Positions 22,122 to 28,798 of a stretch of DNA of 35,268 bases are shown here, piece after piece. This DNA is from a virus. The stretch covers positions 1-35,268 of IMG/VR virus record IMGVR_UViG_3300035703_000250; one strand, 5' to 3'. The position numbers and the translations under genes are program-made. The first letter of the stretch is position 1; the number at the start of each line of letters is the position of its first letter. The notes beneath the pieces are model-generated. The model did no database searches. It had not been told where the DNA came from and was given only the letters and a program-made list of their open reading frames with translations.

Positions 22122-22397
22122 GTGAGTGGACTAGCACGAAACACCGATCCCGACACCTCACACGAGGCAGCGAAGCTCAACACCACCACCCTAGAGGGTA
22201 TGGTGCTTGAGGCCATCAACGCGAATGGCCCAATGACCACCGAGGAGATCGCCAGAGCCACGGGGATTGACCTCCAAAGCATTACACCTAGGATCGCTCC
22301 TCTGATGCGCTTGGGACTTCTCGTAGACACAGGGCTTCGTAAGCCTGGTGTGTCTGGCCGCAACCGCCGAGTGATTGGGGTGAAAAATGTTTTTTAA
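22122..22397 (+). CDS. Winged-helix DNA-binding protein
   Basis: 91 residues from GTG, with AAGGAGG six bases upstream. NTDPDTSHEAAKL is a short conserved opening in phage winged-helix proteins, followed by VLEAINANGPMTTEEIARAT and ITPRIAPLMRLGLLVDTGLR, the recognition helix and wing of a MarR/ArsR-like fold, and a basic end. Likely a transcriptional regulator of the accessory array that follows, or a replication accessory. It overlaps the next gene by 11 bases. Confidence 0.65.
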   Translation: MSGLARNTDPDTSHEAAKLNTTTLEGMVLEAINANGPMTTEEIARATGIDLQSITPRIAPLMRLGLLVDTGLRKPGVSGRNRRVIGVKNVF

Positions 22398-22575
22398 GAC
22401 TTACATGGGCGACTGCTTGGCTGAAGTAGAAGCCAAGATCAGCAGGAACCACCGGGCCAAGATCATCAGCATGACCATAAACGGTTTGGAGTTTGATATC
22501 GATGATCTAAGTGCTAAGGCTCTGGCGAAGCTGGAAGACGAAGCTGATGAGAAGGCGCTGGAGGTGGAGGAATGA
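22387..22575 (+). CDS. 62-residue hypothetical early protein
   Basis: The first half is basic and mixed (SRNHRAKIISMTINGLEFDI), the second an acidic helix (AKALAKLEDEADEKALEVEE). No family is recognised. The start lies within the end of the preceding gene and the stop overlaps the next start as ATGA, which supports translation. Confidence 0.5.
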   Translation: MFFKTYMGDCLAEVEAKISRNHRAKIISMTINGLEFDIDDLSAKALAKLEDEADEKALEVEE

Positions 22576-22931
22576 GCCTACGAGAAGCAGCGCAGCAGGC
22601 GCTTAAGGCGTTGGAAAAATATGACCGAGTGTCGGCGCTCGAATTCCTACGCACCGCGCTTGCGGAGCCTGAGCAGGAGCCGCTCCCGAAGATGCGCTTA
22701 CTGCCCTGTTGTGGGTATCACGACGGTAGGGCGGTTTTTTGGAATCGGTTTAACGGTGTTGTTCAGTGCCACAGTTGTGGACAGCAATACGCCCCTCATT
22801 CACCGCAGCGCAAGCCGTTATCGGATGAGGAGATTGACGCCGTGTGCGCTCCGCTTGGGTTTGCCCAACTGTCTCCGCGAGAAGTCGCACGCGCCATCGA
22901 ACGCGCACACGGGATTGGAGGTGAAGCATGA
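22572..22931 (+). CDS. Zinc-ribbon accessory protein sharing a module with its neighbour
   Basis: 119 residues. Residues 1-38 carry a helical repeat segment ending LRTALAEPEQEP that is also in the next gene. LPCCGYHDG and VVQCHSCGQQY (44-75) make a CxC-type zinc ribbon, followed by PLSDEEIDAVCAPLGFAQLS and an amphipathic helix with FAQLSPREVARAIERAHGI, common in phage accessory proteins. Looks like a mosaic of phage modules. Function unknown; the shared DNA repeat (22650-22682) suggests recombination built it. Confidence 0.55.
   Translation: MSLREAAQQALKALEKYDRVSALEFLRTALAEPEQEPLPKMRLLPCCGYHDGRAVFWNRFNGVVQCHSCGQQYAPHSPQRKPLSDEEIDAVCAPLGFAQLSPREVARAIERAHGIGGEA
22650..22682 (+). repeat. 33-bp direct repeat, first copy
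   Basis: An exact match to 23180-23212, encoding the RTALAEPEQEP segment in both of two neighbouring genes. Such intragenic repeats can drive recombination between accessory genes. Confidence 0.85.
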
Positions 22932-23455
22932 GCAATGAGCCTGTGGCGTGGGTAAAGACTGAAAACTTCGTTGACGATGACGGCCTTTGGAGTGGACGCA
23001 TTGTGTTCAACCAACATGGTGACGGGATGCCCCTCTACACCCGCCCCGTCGATGACACCGCCCTGCTGCGGCAGGCTTTGTCCACCTTGGATGGTTGGGC
23101 CAATTACGGCAAGTGGGTGTGGCCCGAGTCTGCACTTGAGCAGGCTAAACGCAACACAGAAGAAACCATCACCGCCCTCCGCACCGCGCTTGCGGAGCCT
23201 GAGCAGGAGCCGATGGCATTAGAAACAGTCTACGAAACCATCATCAACTGGGACGAAAGCGGCGGAAAACGCAGCCGCAGGGAGTTGGCGCAGCGCATCG
23301 TGGCCCTCTACACGCACCCCGCAGACGACACCGCCCTGCTGCGGCAGGCGTTGGAGGCAATTGAAGGCGACCTTTCGTTGTTCAACATTCCGGCTACGGC
23401 GCGAATGTTGGAAGCCATCACCGCCCTGCGCGACCGTCTTGGAGAGAAGACATGA
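22928..23455 (+). CDS. Internally duplicated accessory protein
   Basis: 175 residues. The segment PLYTRPVDDTALLRQALS (about 35-52) recurs as ALYTHPADDTALLRQALE (about 126-143), and LRTALAEPEQEP between them is shared with the preceding gene. The opening NEPVAWVKTE is typical of phage accessory proteins with variable small modules. Coding DNA repeats 23 bases exactly (23054-23076 and 23327-23349). No enzymatic motif is seen; function unknown. Both ends overlap neighbours as ATGA. Confidence 0.6.
   Translation: MSNEPVAWVKTENFVDDDGLWSGRIVFNQHGDGMPLYTRPVDDTALLRQALSTLDGWANYGKWVWPESALEQAKRNTEETITALRTALAEPEQEPMALETVYETIINWDESGGKRSRRELAQRIVALYTHPADDTALLRQALEAIEGDLSLFNIPATARMLEAITALRDRLGEKT
23180..23212 (+). 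repeat. 33-bp direct repeat, second copy
   Basis: Exact second copy of the repeat at 22650-22682, 530 bases downstream and in the same reading frame of the following gene. Confidence 0.85.
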
Positions 23456-23700
23456 CCCGCGACGACATCATCCGCATGGCGCGGGAGGCGGGGATATGGC
23501 CAACAGAAGAATGGTCAAAAGAATACGGCATACCAACACCTAATGAGCAATGGTTGCCTGAACTTGAACGCTTCGCCGCCCTTGTCGCCGCTGCCGAGCG
23601 TGAGCGACTCGCCGCAAAGTTTATGGAGATGCACAACGCTCAACAGCACAGGAACAACTATTTTGCTTTTGCCGCAAGAGTCATTCGGGAGGAAGCATGA
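23452..23700 (+). CDS. MTRDDIIRMA-family accessory protein (copy 1)
   Basis: 82 residues. The start MTRDDIIRMAREAG and the helix ELERFAALVAAAERERLAAK define a large family of small accessory proteins in phages of proteobacteria, unknown in function. The first 32 bases around its start are identical to those of the gene at 23885-24163. It is coupled by ATGA on both sides. Confidence 0.6.
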   Translation: MTRDDIIRMAREAGIWPTEEWSKEYGIPTPNEQWLPELERFAALVAAAERERLAAKFMEMHNAQQHRNNYFAFAARVIREEA

Positions 23701-23888
23701 CCCGTGAAGAGGTGAAAGACCTTCTCAACGCAATCCCTCCAAATCTCACCGCTAATGAGTTCATCATGGCCGTGGTGAATGCCGCAGCAGAGTGGGAGCG
23801 CAGGGCTTGTGCAAAAGTGGTGGAGACTCATCCTGGCGATAAAGAGTCTCTGCTCCAGGCGGCGGCAAAGATAAGGAATCGAACATGA
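23697..23888 (+). CDS. Short accessory protein related to its neighbours
   Basis: 63 residues, starting MTREEVKDLLNAIPPNL. The segment AAAEWERRACAKVVETHPGD parallels QERDACAKVCEERSKG in the next gene, so it is probably a diverged relative. No function known. ATGA overlaps on both sides. Confidence 0.55.
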   Translation: MTREEVKDLLNAIPPNLTANEFIMAVVNAAAEWERRACAKVVETHPGDKESLLQAAAKIRNRT

Positions 23889-24163
23889 CCCGCGACGACA
23901 TCATCCGCATGGCGATGGAGGCTTGGTTGGACGTCTACGGGCTTGGTAAAGACCGTACTAAGTTTGCCGAGGCGCTTGAAAGATTCGCTGAACTGGTGAC
24001 TGCACAAGAGCGTGATGCGTGCGCGAAAGTTTGCGAAGAACGATCTAAAGGATGGGACAACCCCCGTCCTGCACGCGATGAAGCCGAAGCAATGATGCGG
24101 TACGCCGCGAAACATGAGGCCCGTGCGCTCGGAGAAGCCATCAGAGCAAGGGGGCAGGAATGA
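23885..24163 (+). CDS. MTRDDIIRMA-family accessory protein (copy 2)
   Basis: 92 residues. It shares MTRDDIIRMA with copy 1, then has EALERFAELVTAQERDACAK and a C-terminal HEARALGEAIRARG typical of the family. An exact 32-base identity with copy 1 (23450-23481 and 23883-23914) shows recent duplication or gene conversion. Function unknown. Confidence 0.6.
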   Translation: MTRDDIIRMAMEAWLDVYGLGKDRTKFAEALERFAELVTAQERDACAKVCEERSKGWDNPRPARDEAEAMMRYAAKHEARALGEAIRARGQE

Positions 24164-24219
24164 GCTTCATTGATTGGGTGATCTTTTGCATCTTGTGTGT
24201 TCTTGCGGAGGCCAAATGA
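24160..24219 (+). CDS. 19-residue hydrophobic peptide
   Basis: MSFIDWVIFCILCVLAEAK is one short membrane-type helix. Start and stop overlap the neighbouring genes as ATGA, and GGAGG for the next gene lies inside it. It may be a true micropeptide or only a coupling device. Confidence 0.35.
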   Translation: MSFIDWVIFCILCVLAEAK

Positions 24220-24395
24220 AAACAAAGCTCAATATCAAACTGCTTTCGATGGTCAGAAAGCATTGGAGCAATCCAGAACTCCCAAGAGAGGTGAATCGGG
24301 CCTACCAAAGAAAGTGGGTCAAGTCGCTTCGTCTTCTCGGGGACAACTGGGCGCTTGCAAAATACGAAGAGCGTCTTTCAAAGGTGAAGAAATGA
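24216..24395 (+). CDS. 59-residue basic hypothetical protein
   Basis: Starts at ATG 24216 after GGAGG; an upstream frame from 24174 is less likely. Basic and helical (MKTKLNIKLLSMVRKHW, REVNRAYQRKWVKSLR). Nucleic-acid binding is possible from charge; no family is recognised. ATGA overlaps on both sides. Confidence 0.5.
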   Translation: MKTKLNIKLLSMVRKHWSNPELPREVNRAYQRKWVKSLRLLGDNWALAKYEERLSKVKK

Positions 24396-24484
24396 AAATC
24401 CTTTGCTTCTTTGGACTCCACCGCAGAACCATGACCAATAACCGTATCCGCTGCACCAGGTGTGGCCGCTTCCTCAAGAAATGA
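24392..24484 (+). CDS. 30-residue zinc-knuckle peptide
   Basis: MKILCFFGLHRRTM then NNRIRCTRCGRFLKK; the second part is a CxxC half-ribbon with flanking basic residues, common in tiny phage proteins. Coupled by ATGA to both neighbours. Function unknown. Confidence 0.5.
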   Translation: MKILCFFGLHRRTMTNNRIRCTRCGRFLKK

Positions 24485-24882
24485 AGAACGAAAAGGTATT
24501 AGAACTTCTCAAAGACGGGCCAATGACCAGCGCAGAAATCTCAGAAGCACTAGGCATTTGCGCTCACCATGCCTCCTCAATGATGCTCAGACTCATCAGA
24601 GAGAACAGAAAGCGCCCACAGCTTGTCCACATTAAGAGCTGGGTCACAGACCACAAGAACCAAAGAAGGTATCCTCGCGCACTCTACGAACTCGGGGCAG
24701 GCCCGAATGCTAGAAAGCCCAAGCCCGACCCAAACGCCAGAAAGCGTGAGTACGAGGCCCGAAAGAAATCAATCCTCAAGACCTCAAGTGTCTTTAACCT
24801 AGCCGTACCCCTGAAATGTTTACGCTCCCGAAATACACCTGGGACAAAGACCGCGAACTCTGCAAGCAATGCAAGCACTTGA
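24481..24882 (+). CDS. HTH DNA-binding protein
   Basis: 133 residues from ATG at 24481, overlapping the previous stop. KVLELLKDGPMTSAEISEAL and GICAHHASSMMLRLI (5-45) form a winged helix-turn-helix, then YPRALYELGAGPNARKPKP and a basic tail rich in Arg/Lys, with SSVFNLAVP near the end as in related phage proteins. Likely a regulator. The last 67 bases overlap the next gene in another frame, so the final 20 residues may be unconserved. Confidence 0.62.
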   Translation: MKNEKVLELLKDGPMTSAEISEALGICAHHASSMMLRLIRENRKRPQLVHIKSWVTDHKNQRRYPRALYELGAGPNARKPKPDPNARKREYEARKKSILKTSSVFNLAVPLKCLRSRNTPGTKTANSASNAST

Positions 24883-25064
24883 GAGAAGAGCCGCGCAAGC
24901 ACAGCCAGTACACCAGCATCTCAATGTCTTGCGTCAAGAATCCTTACAAAGCCAGTAAGGGGATCGGGTCTTGTATAGACAACCGCACCAGGGGGCCGTG
25001 CGGCCAAGATGGAAGGCTGTTCGAGGCTAACTCTCAGCCAAAAGATACAGCCCAACATTGCTGA
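24816..25064 (+). CDS. Cys-containing small phage protein
   Basis: 82 residues. ELCKQCKHLREEP, ISMSCVKNP, GIGSCIDNR and GPCGQDGRLFEA give the spacing of a frequent zinc-ribbon-like phage family (CxxCK...C...SCID...GPCGxxGxxF). Function unknown. It is the last rightward gene and overlaps the convergent gene at 25027-25173 by 38 bases. Confidence 0.6.
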   Translation: MFTLPKYTWDKDRELCKQCKHLREEPRKHSQYTSISMSCVKNPYKASKGIGSCIDNRTRGPCGQDGRLFEANSQPKDTAQHC

Positions 25065-25173
25065 AGGAATAGCCTGCGTACACCACGCACATAGGCCAAT
25101 TCCCTTTCAGTCCCTGTTCTAGAGCGATCCAGGCGTAGATACAGCCTGTCAGGGCTATGAGCCAGCCACTCAT
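25027..25173 (-). CDS. 48-residue two-span membrane protein
   Basis: MSGWLIALTGCIYAWIALEQ then GNWPMCVVYAGYSFSNVGLY, giving two hydrophobic segments. This text matches a small phage membrane family (GxxYxxxALEQxxKGNxxMAxVYAGYSFSNVGLY). It starts by ATGA overlap with the gene above and ends inside the convergent rightward operon. Function unknown; possibly lysis- or entry-exclusion-related. Confidence 0.6.
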   Translation of the reverse strand: MSGWLIALTGCIYAWIALEQGLKGNWPMCVVYAGYSFSNVGLYLLAES

Positions 25174-25376
25174 TGCCGAGATGATCTGTCGGCTATCTTG
25201 CGCTGGATTGCTTTGGATTCTTCCTCAGATACGGGCCGAGAATGCTCGAATAGTGTGCCGTCCTCAAGCATCTTGTGGAGCTGGGCGATGAGTTCTTGCA
25301 GCTCTTCCTGGGTTCCGTCGAAGTCGTCAAAGCACCCAGGAGCGAACTCAAGTTTCAGCTTTTCGGTCATGGTCAA
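25170..25376 (-). CDS. Small acidic conserved phage protein
   Basis: 68 residues; the likely core starts at the second Met (MTEKLKLEFAPGCFDDFDGT). That opening, with QEELQELIAQLHKMLEDG, is a recurring family in proteobacterial phages of unknown function. Coupled by ATGA on both sides. Confidence 0.6.
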   Translation of the reverse strand: MTMTEKLKLEFAPGCFDDFDGTQEELQELIAQLHKMLEDGTLFEHSRPVSEEESKAIQRKIADRSSRQ

Positions 25377-26359
25377 TCGGCAAAAAGCCGCCCCCTGAAG
25401 TACGCCTTCCCGTCATCCCGGACTGCACAGAACTCTGGATGGAGCAAAGTTCCCCCCTTCCAGGTCAACACCGCGAATCCTGATTGCCAGTTTAGCCCAG
25501 GCTTGCCGAGTCTGTAATCGAATTCTTGCTGATCGTCGTCAGCCAGCATCCCGGTCTTGATGCCGTAATGTGTTCCCTTGAAGCCCTTGTGCGCTTTGCA
25601 GCCTAGCTCATGGGTGTGTCCGGTGACTGTATGACAGCCACCCTTCAACACATCATTCCACCCCGAGTGAATCCCGGCGTGCCAGTCATGGATGATGACC
25701 ATATCCTCATTGACATCAATGCGATCAGAGTCCATCCATTTAGGCAAGTGATCTCTCAGGGTAAACCCCGCAACACCCTCATATTGAGGGGCCATAGAAG
25801 AAAGTCTCGACTCAAACCTAGCGCAATGGTTCCCATAGGTTCTGAATAGGTGTGTGCCGGGAATAACCGCCCGTTCGATGTCGCCAGTTCGCTCTATGAC
25901 GGCATCGAGTTCCTGCTTGACGGTTGGGACTTGCTTCCACCTGATTCGAGGATGGCGGCTGATGCTACCCCCATCCAGAATGTCTCCATTGAGAACGACA
26001 GCCTTGACCTCTCTCCCCATTTCGGTGATGAGGTTGCACAGGGCTTTATGGGCGATGGGAACCACTCCGGGAGAGTAGTGGGCATCTGACCCAACTAAAA
26101 CCACCCCGTCTTGGATTTCCAGACGGTTGACATCGCGCCTCGAGGACATGATCGCTCGCAGGGTCATTGGATCGTGCTTTATAGCCTTGGGGCTGCTTGC
26201 CACTAGAGCAATGCCATGCCGCTTTTCGATTGAGTCTCTGCGTAAATAAATTGCTCTCAGGCTAAGACCCAGCTGCTCACTCAAGCGAATAGGCGAGCCT
26301 CCAGAGGAGTGCCATGCCGCAATGAACTGCTCATCGCGCTTTTTACTAGGATGCCCCAT
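25373..26359 (-). CDS. Calcineurin-like metallophosphoesterase with N-terminal HTH
   Basis: 328 residues from ATG at 26359, where AGGGA precedes it; 27 more residues could be added from 26440 but lie over the next gene. Residues 5-50 form a helix-turn-helix (SPIRLSEQLGLSLRAIYLRR). The metal motifs follow in order: SDAHYSPG (D92, H94), NGDILDGG (D126), YGNH (N177, H178), HDWH (about 224-227) and GHTHE (247-251). A phosphodiesterase acting on nucleotides or DNA is expected; substrate unknown. The fused HTH suggests DNA targeting. Confidence 0.75.
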   Translation of the reverse strand: MGHPSKKRDEQFIAAWHSSGGSPIRLSEQLGLSLRAIYLRRDSIEKRHGIALVASSPKAIKHDPMTLRAIMSSRRDVNRLEIQDGVVLVGSDAHYSPGVVPIAHKALCNLITEMGREVKAVVLNGDILDGGSISRHPRIRWKQVPTVKQELDAVIERTGDIERAVIPGTHLFRTYGNHCARFESRLSSMAPQYEGVAGFTLRDHLPKWMDSDRIDVNEDMVIIHDWHAGIHSGWNDVLKGGCHTVTGHTHELGCKAHKGFKGTHYGIKTGMLADDDQQEFDYRLGKPGLNWQSGFAVLTWKGGTLLHPEFCAVRDDGKAYFRGRLFAD

Positions 26360-26726
26360 CATGTTCCCTGAACAAGACCGACTCAAGAACGTTGATAACC
26401 CCATGTTCAGCAGCGTCCAACTGCTCTGGGGTAGCGCCACGGTCTTGTGCGATGGCGATCAACTCATGGAGGAAAACATGAAGCACCTCGTGGAGTGCTG
26501 TCTGGGATAAGGACTTATTGTTTATCGGCGTTGCACCGAAATCCCCTAAGCGGTAAGTCGCCAGCTTCGCATCGTCGTTGAACTCGACTGATGCCATTGC
26601 ATCCTTGGCCTGTTTCTGGCCGCGCTCTATTCGCCATCGGTGCAGGCCCAGCAAGTCCTGCCAATGTTTAATAAATGCATCAAATTCAACGGCCTGACTT
26701 TGGCTCGGGATGTTTTGATGCTTCAT
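26346..26726 (-). CDS. HExxH metallopeptidase-like protein
   Basis: 126 residues. TALHEVLHVFLHELI (77-91) carries HExxH (His79, Glu80, His83) within a helix, and AAEHGVINVL follows with Glu107 as a candidate third ligand, the arrangement of small zincin-like phage proteins. It overlaps the phosphoesterase start by 14 bases. Substrate unknown; candidates are a host or regulatory protein, or cell-wall peptides because the endolysin gene adjoins. Confidence 0.6.
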   Translation of the reverse strand: MKHQNIPSQSQAVEFDAFIKHWQDLLGLHRWRIERGQKQAKDAMASVEFNDDAKLATYRLGDFGATPINNKSLSQTALHEVLHVFLHELIAIAQDRGATPEQLDAAEHGVINVLESVLFREHDGAS

Positions 26727-26730
26727 AACT

Positions 26731-27198
26731 TCAAAGTAAAGTGGCTTCTGCTAGTCTTCGCCTTGTTAGACCAGGGAGAACTCTGCCAGCGGCCTTATTC
26801 CATTTGACGATCTCTTCTTTGGCCCCAGGCCAATCCTTCGCGTCAATACGCTTCTTGAAGGTTGAGATGCGGTAGTTTCCCAATCCGACGTTGTAAGAAA
26901 AACTTATGACAGCAGCAAGTCTGCCGGGAGGCTCCTTGATAAGCCCTGGAGATAGTTTGAGCACCCCAACACAGAAATGCAGAAGATGCTTTTCCAGCTC
27001 GGCCTGGGCCTTCTCAACAGTCCAGACCGTCCCTTTCTCAATGTCAGGCCCGGTACACCCCCATCCAATAGTCCAAGGGTCTCCATTCGTCCCAGGATCA
27101 GGATAGGCGGTGCAGTCCCCGTTTGGCAGGCGCTTGGCATAGCCCTCAAAGGGCTTGACCAAGACGTCGCCAGCCAGTTTGATGGCCTCAGTGGTCAC
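26731..27198 (-). CDS. GH24-type endolysin (lysozyme)
   Basis: 155 residues from GTG at 27198, which overlaps the holin-candidate stop as GTGA; a longer start at 27246 is less likely. VKPFEGYAKRL, AYPDPG and DPWTIGWGCT hold the Glu18, Asp34 and Thr43 triad of the T4-lysozyme family, with AVISFSYNVGLGNYRISTF later. It hydrolyses the glycan strand of peptidoglycan. No Sec signal is visible, so it needs a holin for release. Confidence 0.85.
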   Translation of the reverse strand: MTTEAIKLAGDVLVKPFEGYAKRLPNGDCTAYPDPGTNGDPWTIGWGCTGPDIEKGTVWTVEKAQAELEKHLLHFCVGVLKLSPGLIKEPPGRLAAVISFSYNVGLGNYRISTFKKRIDAKDWPGAKEEIVKWNKAAGRVLPGLTRRRLAEATLL

Positions 27199-27677
27199 TT
27201 CTGATACTTCTCGATACTGCGGCCAACGAACCAAAAAGTTAAGCACATATTGAGCATGGCGAAGTCGTCCTCATCCCATACACGAGTGATGACTTCAGAC
27301 CAATGCCCACCAGACTGGAACGCCATGACGATCGCCGCGGCCTTGACCGCCGCATACATAAAGAACAGCGCCCAAGTAATCCCAGGACGCACCAAAGCAG
27401 AGACCGCTGCCACAAACCATCCCGCCTCTTTAGCGGTTGTGGCCTGCTCCTTAAAGGCTTCCTTGATGGCGTCGAGTTGGTTGACGCTGTAGTCAACATA
27501 TCGCTCTTCCATCTTGAATTGACCACGCATCTTCTCCAAATCGGTTTGGAGGCTGAACATGGATAGCTCATGCTTGCGCTCGTTGCCCTTATCCAAGAAC
27601 TTCAGAATTTCAGGAGCCAGACGAAACAGACCACCGAAGATAGAACCGAGCAACCCACCACTAAGAATTTCAAACAT
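27195..27677 (-). CDS. Holin-like membrane protein (3TM GTA-type candidate)
   Basis: 160 residues. An amphipathic N terminus (GGLLGSIFGGLFRLAPEILK), a helical cytoplasmic stretch, then hydrophobic segments around AAVSALVRPGITWALFFMYA and AAVKAAAIVMAF. The pattern ERKHELSMFSLQTDLEKMR followed by VRPGxTW is typical of the phage 3TM holin-like family, the VRP motif included. Placed directly before the endolysin, it is the best holin candidate. Confidence 0.65.
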   Translation of the reverse strand: MFEILSGGLLGSIFGGLFRLAPEILKFLDKGNERKHELSMFSLQTDLEKMRGQFKMEERYVDYSVNQLDAIKEAFKEQATTAKEAGWFVAAVSALVRPGITWALFFMYAAVKAAAIVMAFQSGGHWSEVITRVWDEDDFAMLNMCLTFWFVGRSIEKYQK

Positions 27678-27678
27678 A

Positions 27679-28149
27679 TCAGATCACCATCGCGTAAATC
27701 ATGAGAGAGGTTCCAAGTCCACCGACCAGAACACTCACCCACAGGAGTTGAACCATTACTGCAAGAATCGCAGCAGATGAGAGAACAATGGAGAGCTGGA
27801 GCGCCATGCCAGCGTACGAGAACCAAGGACTCCGTGTCTTGGCGAGGTCACGCGCAGCCTCAGCAGCCCGAGCCTTCTCAGATATCTCCTCCATGTCGGC
27901 TCTTTGCTTTGCTTCCTTCTCCGAGGCTCCAGAGGTCTCATAGATCGTTGCCCTGACATTCTTGGCTTGATACCACGCCCAGTAGTTATTGGCTTGGATC
28001 GTGTTGTTCAGGACTTTGGAGGAGTTAGACCCACCAAACATCCCATTCACGGCCAGGATCAGAGCAAAGATAGAAATGGTGATCGCAGCCCATTGTTTGA
28101 CATACGCCTCTCTTTCAGAGCGAGACATTGTGTTCGGCAGGACTCTCAA
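27679..28149 (-). CDS. DUF4337-like membrane protein
   Basis: 156 residues from TTG at 28149, chosen because AAGGAG lies about eight bases upstream and TTGA overlaps the previous stop; GTG 28158 and ATG 28128 are alternatives. One N-terminal membrane span (AAITISIFALILAVNGMFGG), a long helical middle with NYWAWYQAKNVRATIYE, and two C-terminal spans. The QANNYWAWYQAKxxR phrase is the DUF4337 signature; the family is common in phages and its function is unknown. Start uncertain. Confidence 0.6.
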   Translation of the reverse strand: MRVLPNTMSRSEREAYVKQWAAITISIFALILAVNGMFGGSNSSKVLNNTIQANNYWAWYQAKNVRATIYETSGASEKEAKQRADMEEISEKARAAEAARDLAKTRSPWFSYAGMALQLSIVLSSAAILAVMVQLLWVSVLVGGLGTSLMIYAMVI

Positions 28150-28640
28150 AATCCACACTCCTTAGAAGACTTGCAATGGCCCCATCCTAGATAAGCCATG
28201 TATGCCATAGCAAAAAGTGCTATAGCGATGATGACCGCCCCAATGACGGCCTCAATCATCTGAGCGATCTGCTTCTTGCGACGAGCAGCGGCTTCCTTTT
28301 CCCGCTTGGCCTCGAGCGCATCGTCGCGGTTCATCTGAGCCACTCGAATTTGGATGTTTTCCCAAACATCAGCATTTCCGGTGGTGAAGAACATCATCTT
28401 GAGTTCGTCTTCGAACTGCTTTTGCTGCATCAACTGGAGTTCGGCCTGGATGGCCGTCCCCATGTTGGAGCCGCCCTTCTTTTTAGCCTGGGCTACAGCT
28501 TTCGTTGCCTCGTGTTTGGCATCGAAATATTTACCAAGAAGAGGCCCAAGACTGCGAACATCGTCGACAGCCTTGGACGCCTTCTTGATTAGATTGACCG
28601 CTGACGATACAGCAGCTATGGCGGTGAGCGGATCGATCAC
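28146..28640 (-). CDS. Coiled-coil protein with C-terminal membrane span
   Basis: 164 residues from GTG at 28640 (GTGA overlap). MIDPLTAIAAVSSAVNLIKK is a hydrophobic start frequent in a phage family of unknown role. Long helices follow, with an arginine/lysine-rich AAARRKKQIAQMIEAV and one membrane span (IGAVIIAIALFAMAYMAYLG) near the C terminus. Possibly a membrane component of lysis; a spanin-like role is not supported by a lipobox or signal. Confidence 0.55.
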   Translation of the reverse strand: MIDPLTAIAAVSSAVNLIKKASKAVDDVRSLGPLLGKYFDAKHEATKAVAQAKKKGGSNMGTAIQAELQLMQQKQFEDELKMMFFTTGNADVWENIQIRVAQMNRDDALEAKREKEAAARRKKQIAQMIEAVIGAVIIAIALFAMAYMAYLGWGHCKSSKECGF

Positions 28641-28798
28641 AGCTTAAAGACCAACCCGAGAAGGAGAAGAATGATCGCTCCTGCGCCAGTAATCAGGATT
28701 TGCTCTAGCCTCTTGAGCCGAGCATTAATCCCTTCATATCTTTGAGCGCAAACCGCTTCATGAGTGCTCAGACGAGCTTCCACCTCGCTCACCATCAT
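28637..28798 (-). CDS. XhlA-like small membrane protein
   Basis: 53 residues. A coiled-coil N-terminal part (SEVEARLSTHEAVCAQRYEG, INARLKRLEQILI) and one C-terminal span (TGAGAIILLLLGLVF), the architecture of XhlA-type haemolysin-like proteins that accompany holins. GTGA overlap couples it to the next gene; its start overlaps the 79-residue gene by 41 bases. Confidence 0.6.
   Translation of the reverse strand: MMVSEVEARLSTHEAVCAQRYEGINARLKRLEQILITGAGAIILLLLGLVFKL

Noticed and set aside
22650-23350. Short direct repeats as a possible CRISPR array
   Set aside because: The repeats are few, unevenly spaced, of different sequence and within coding frames.
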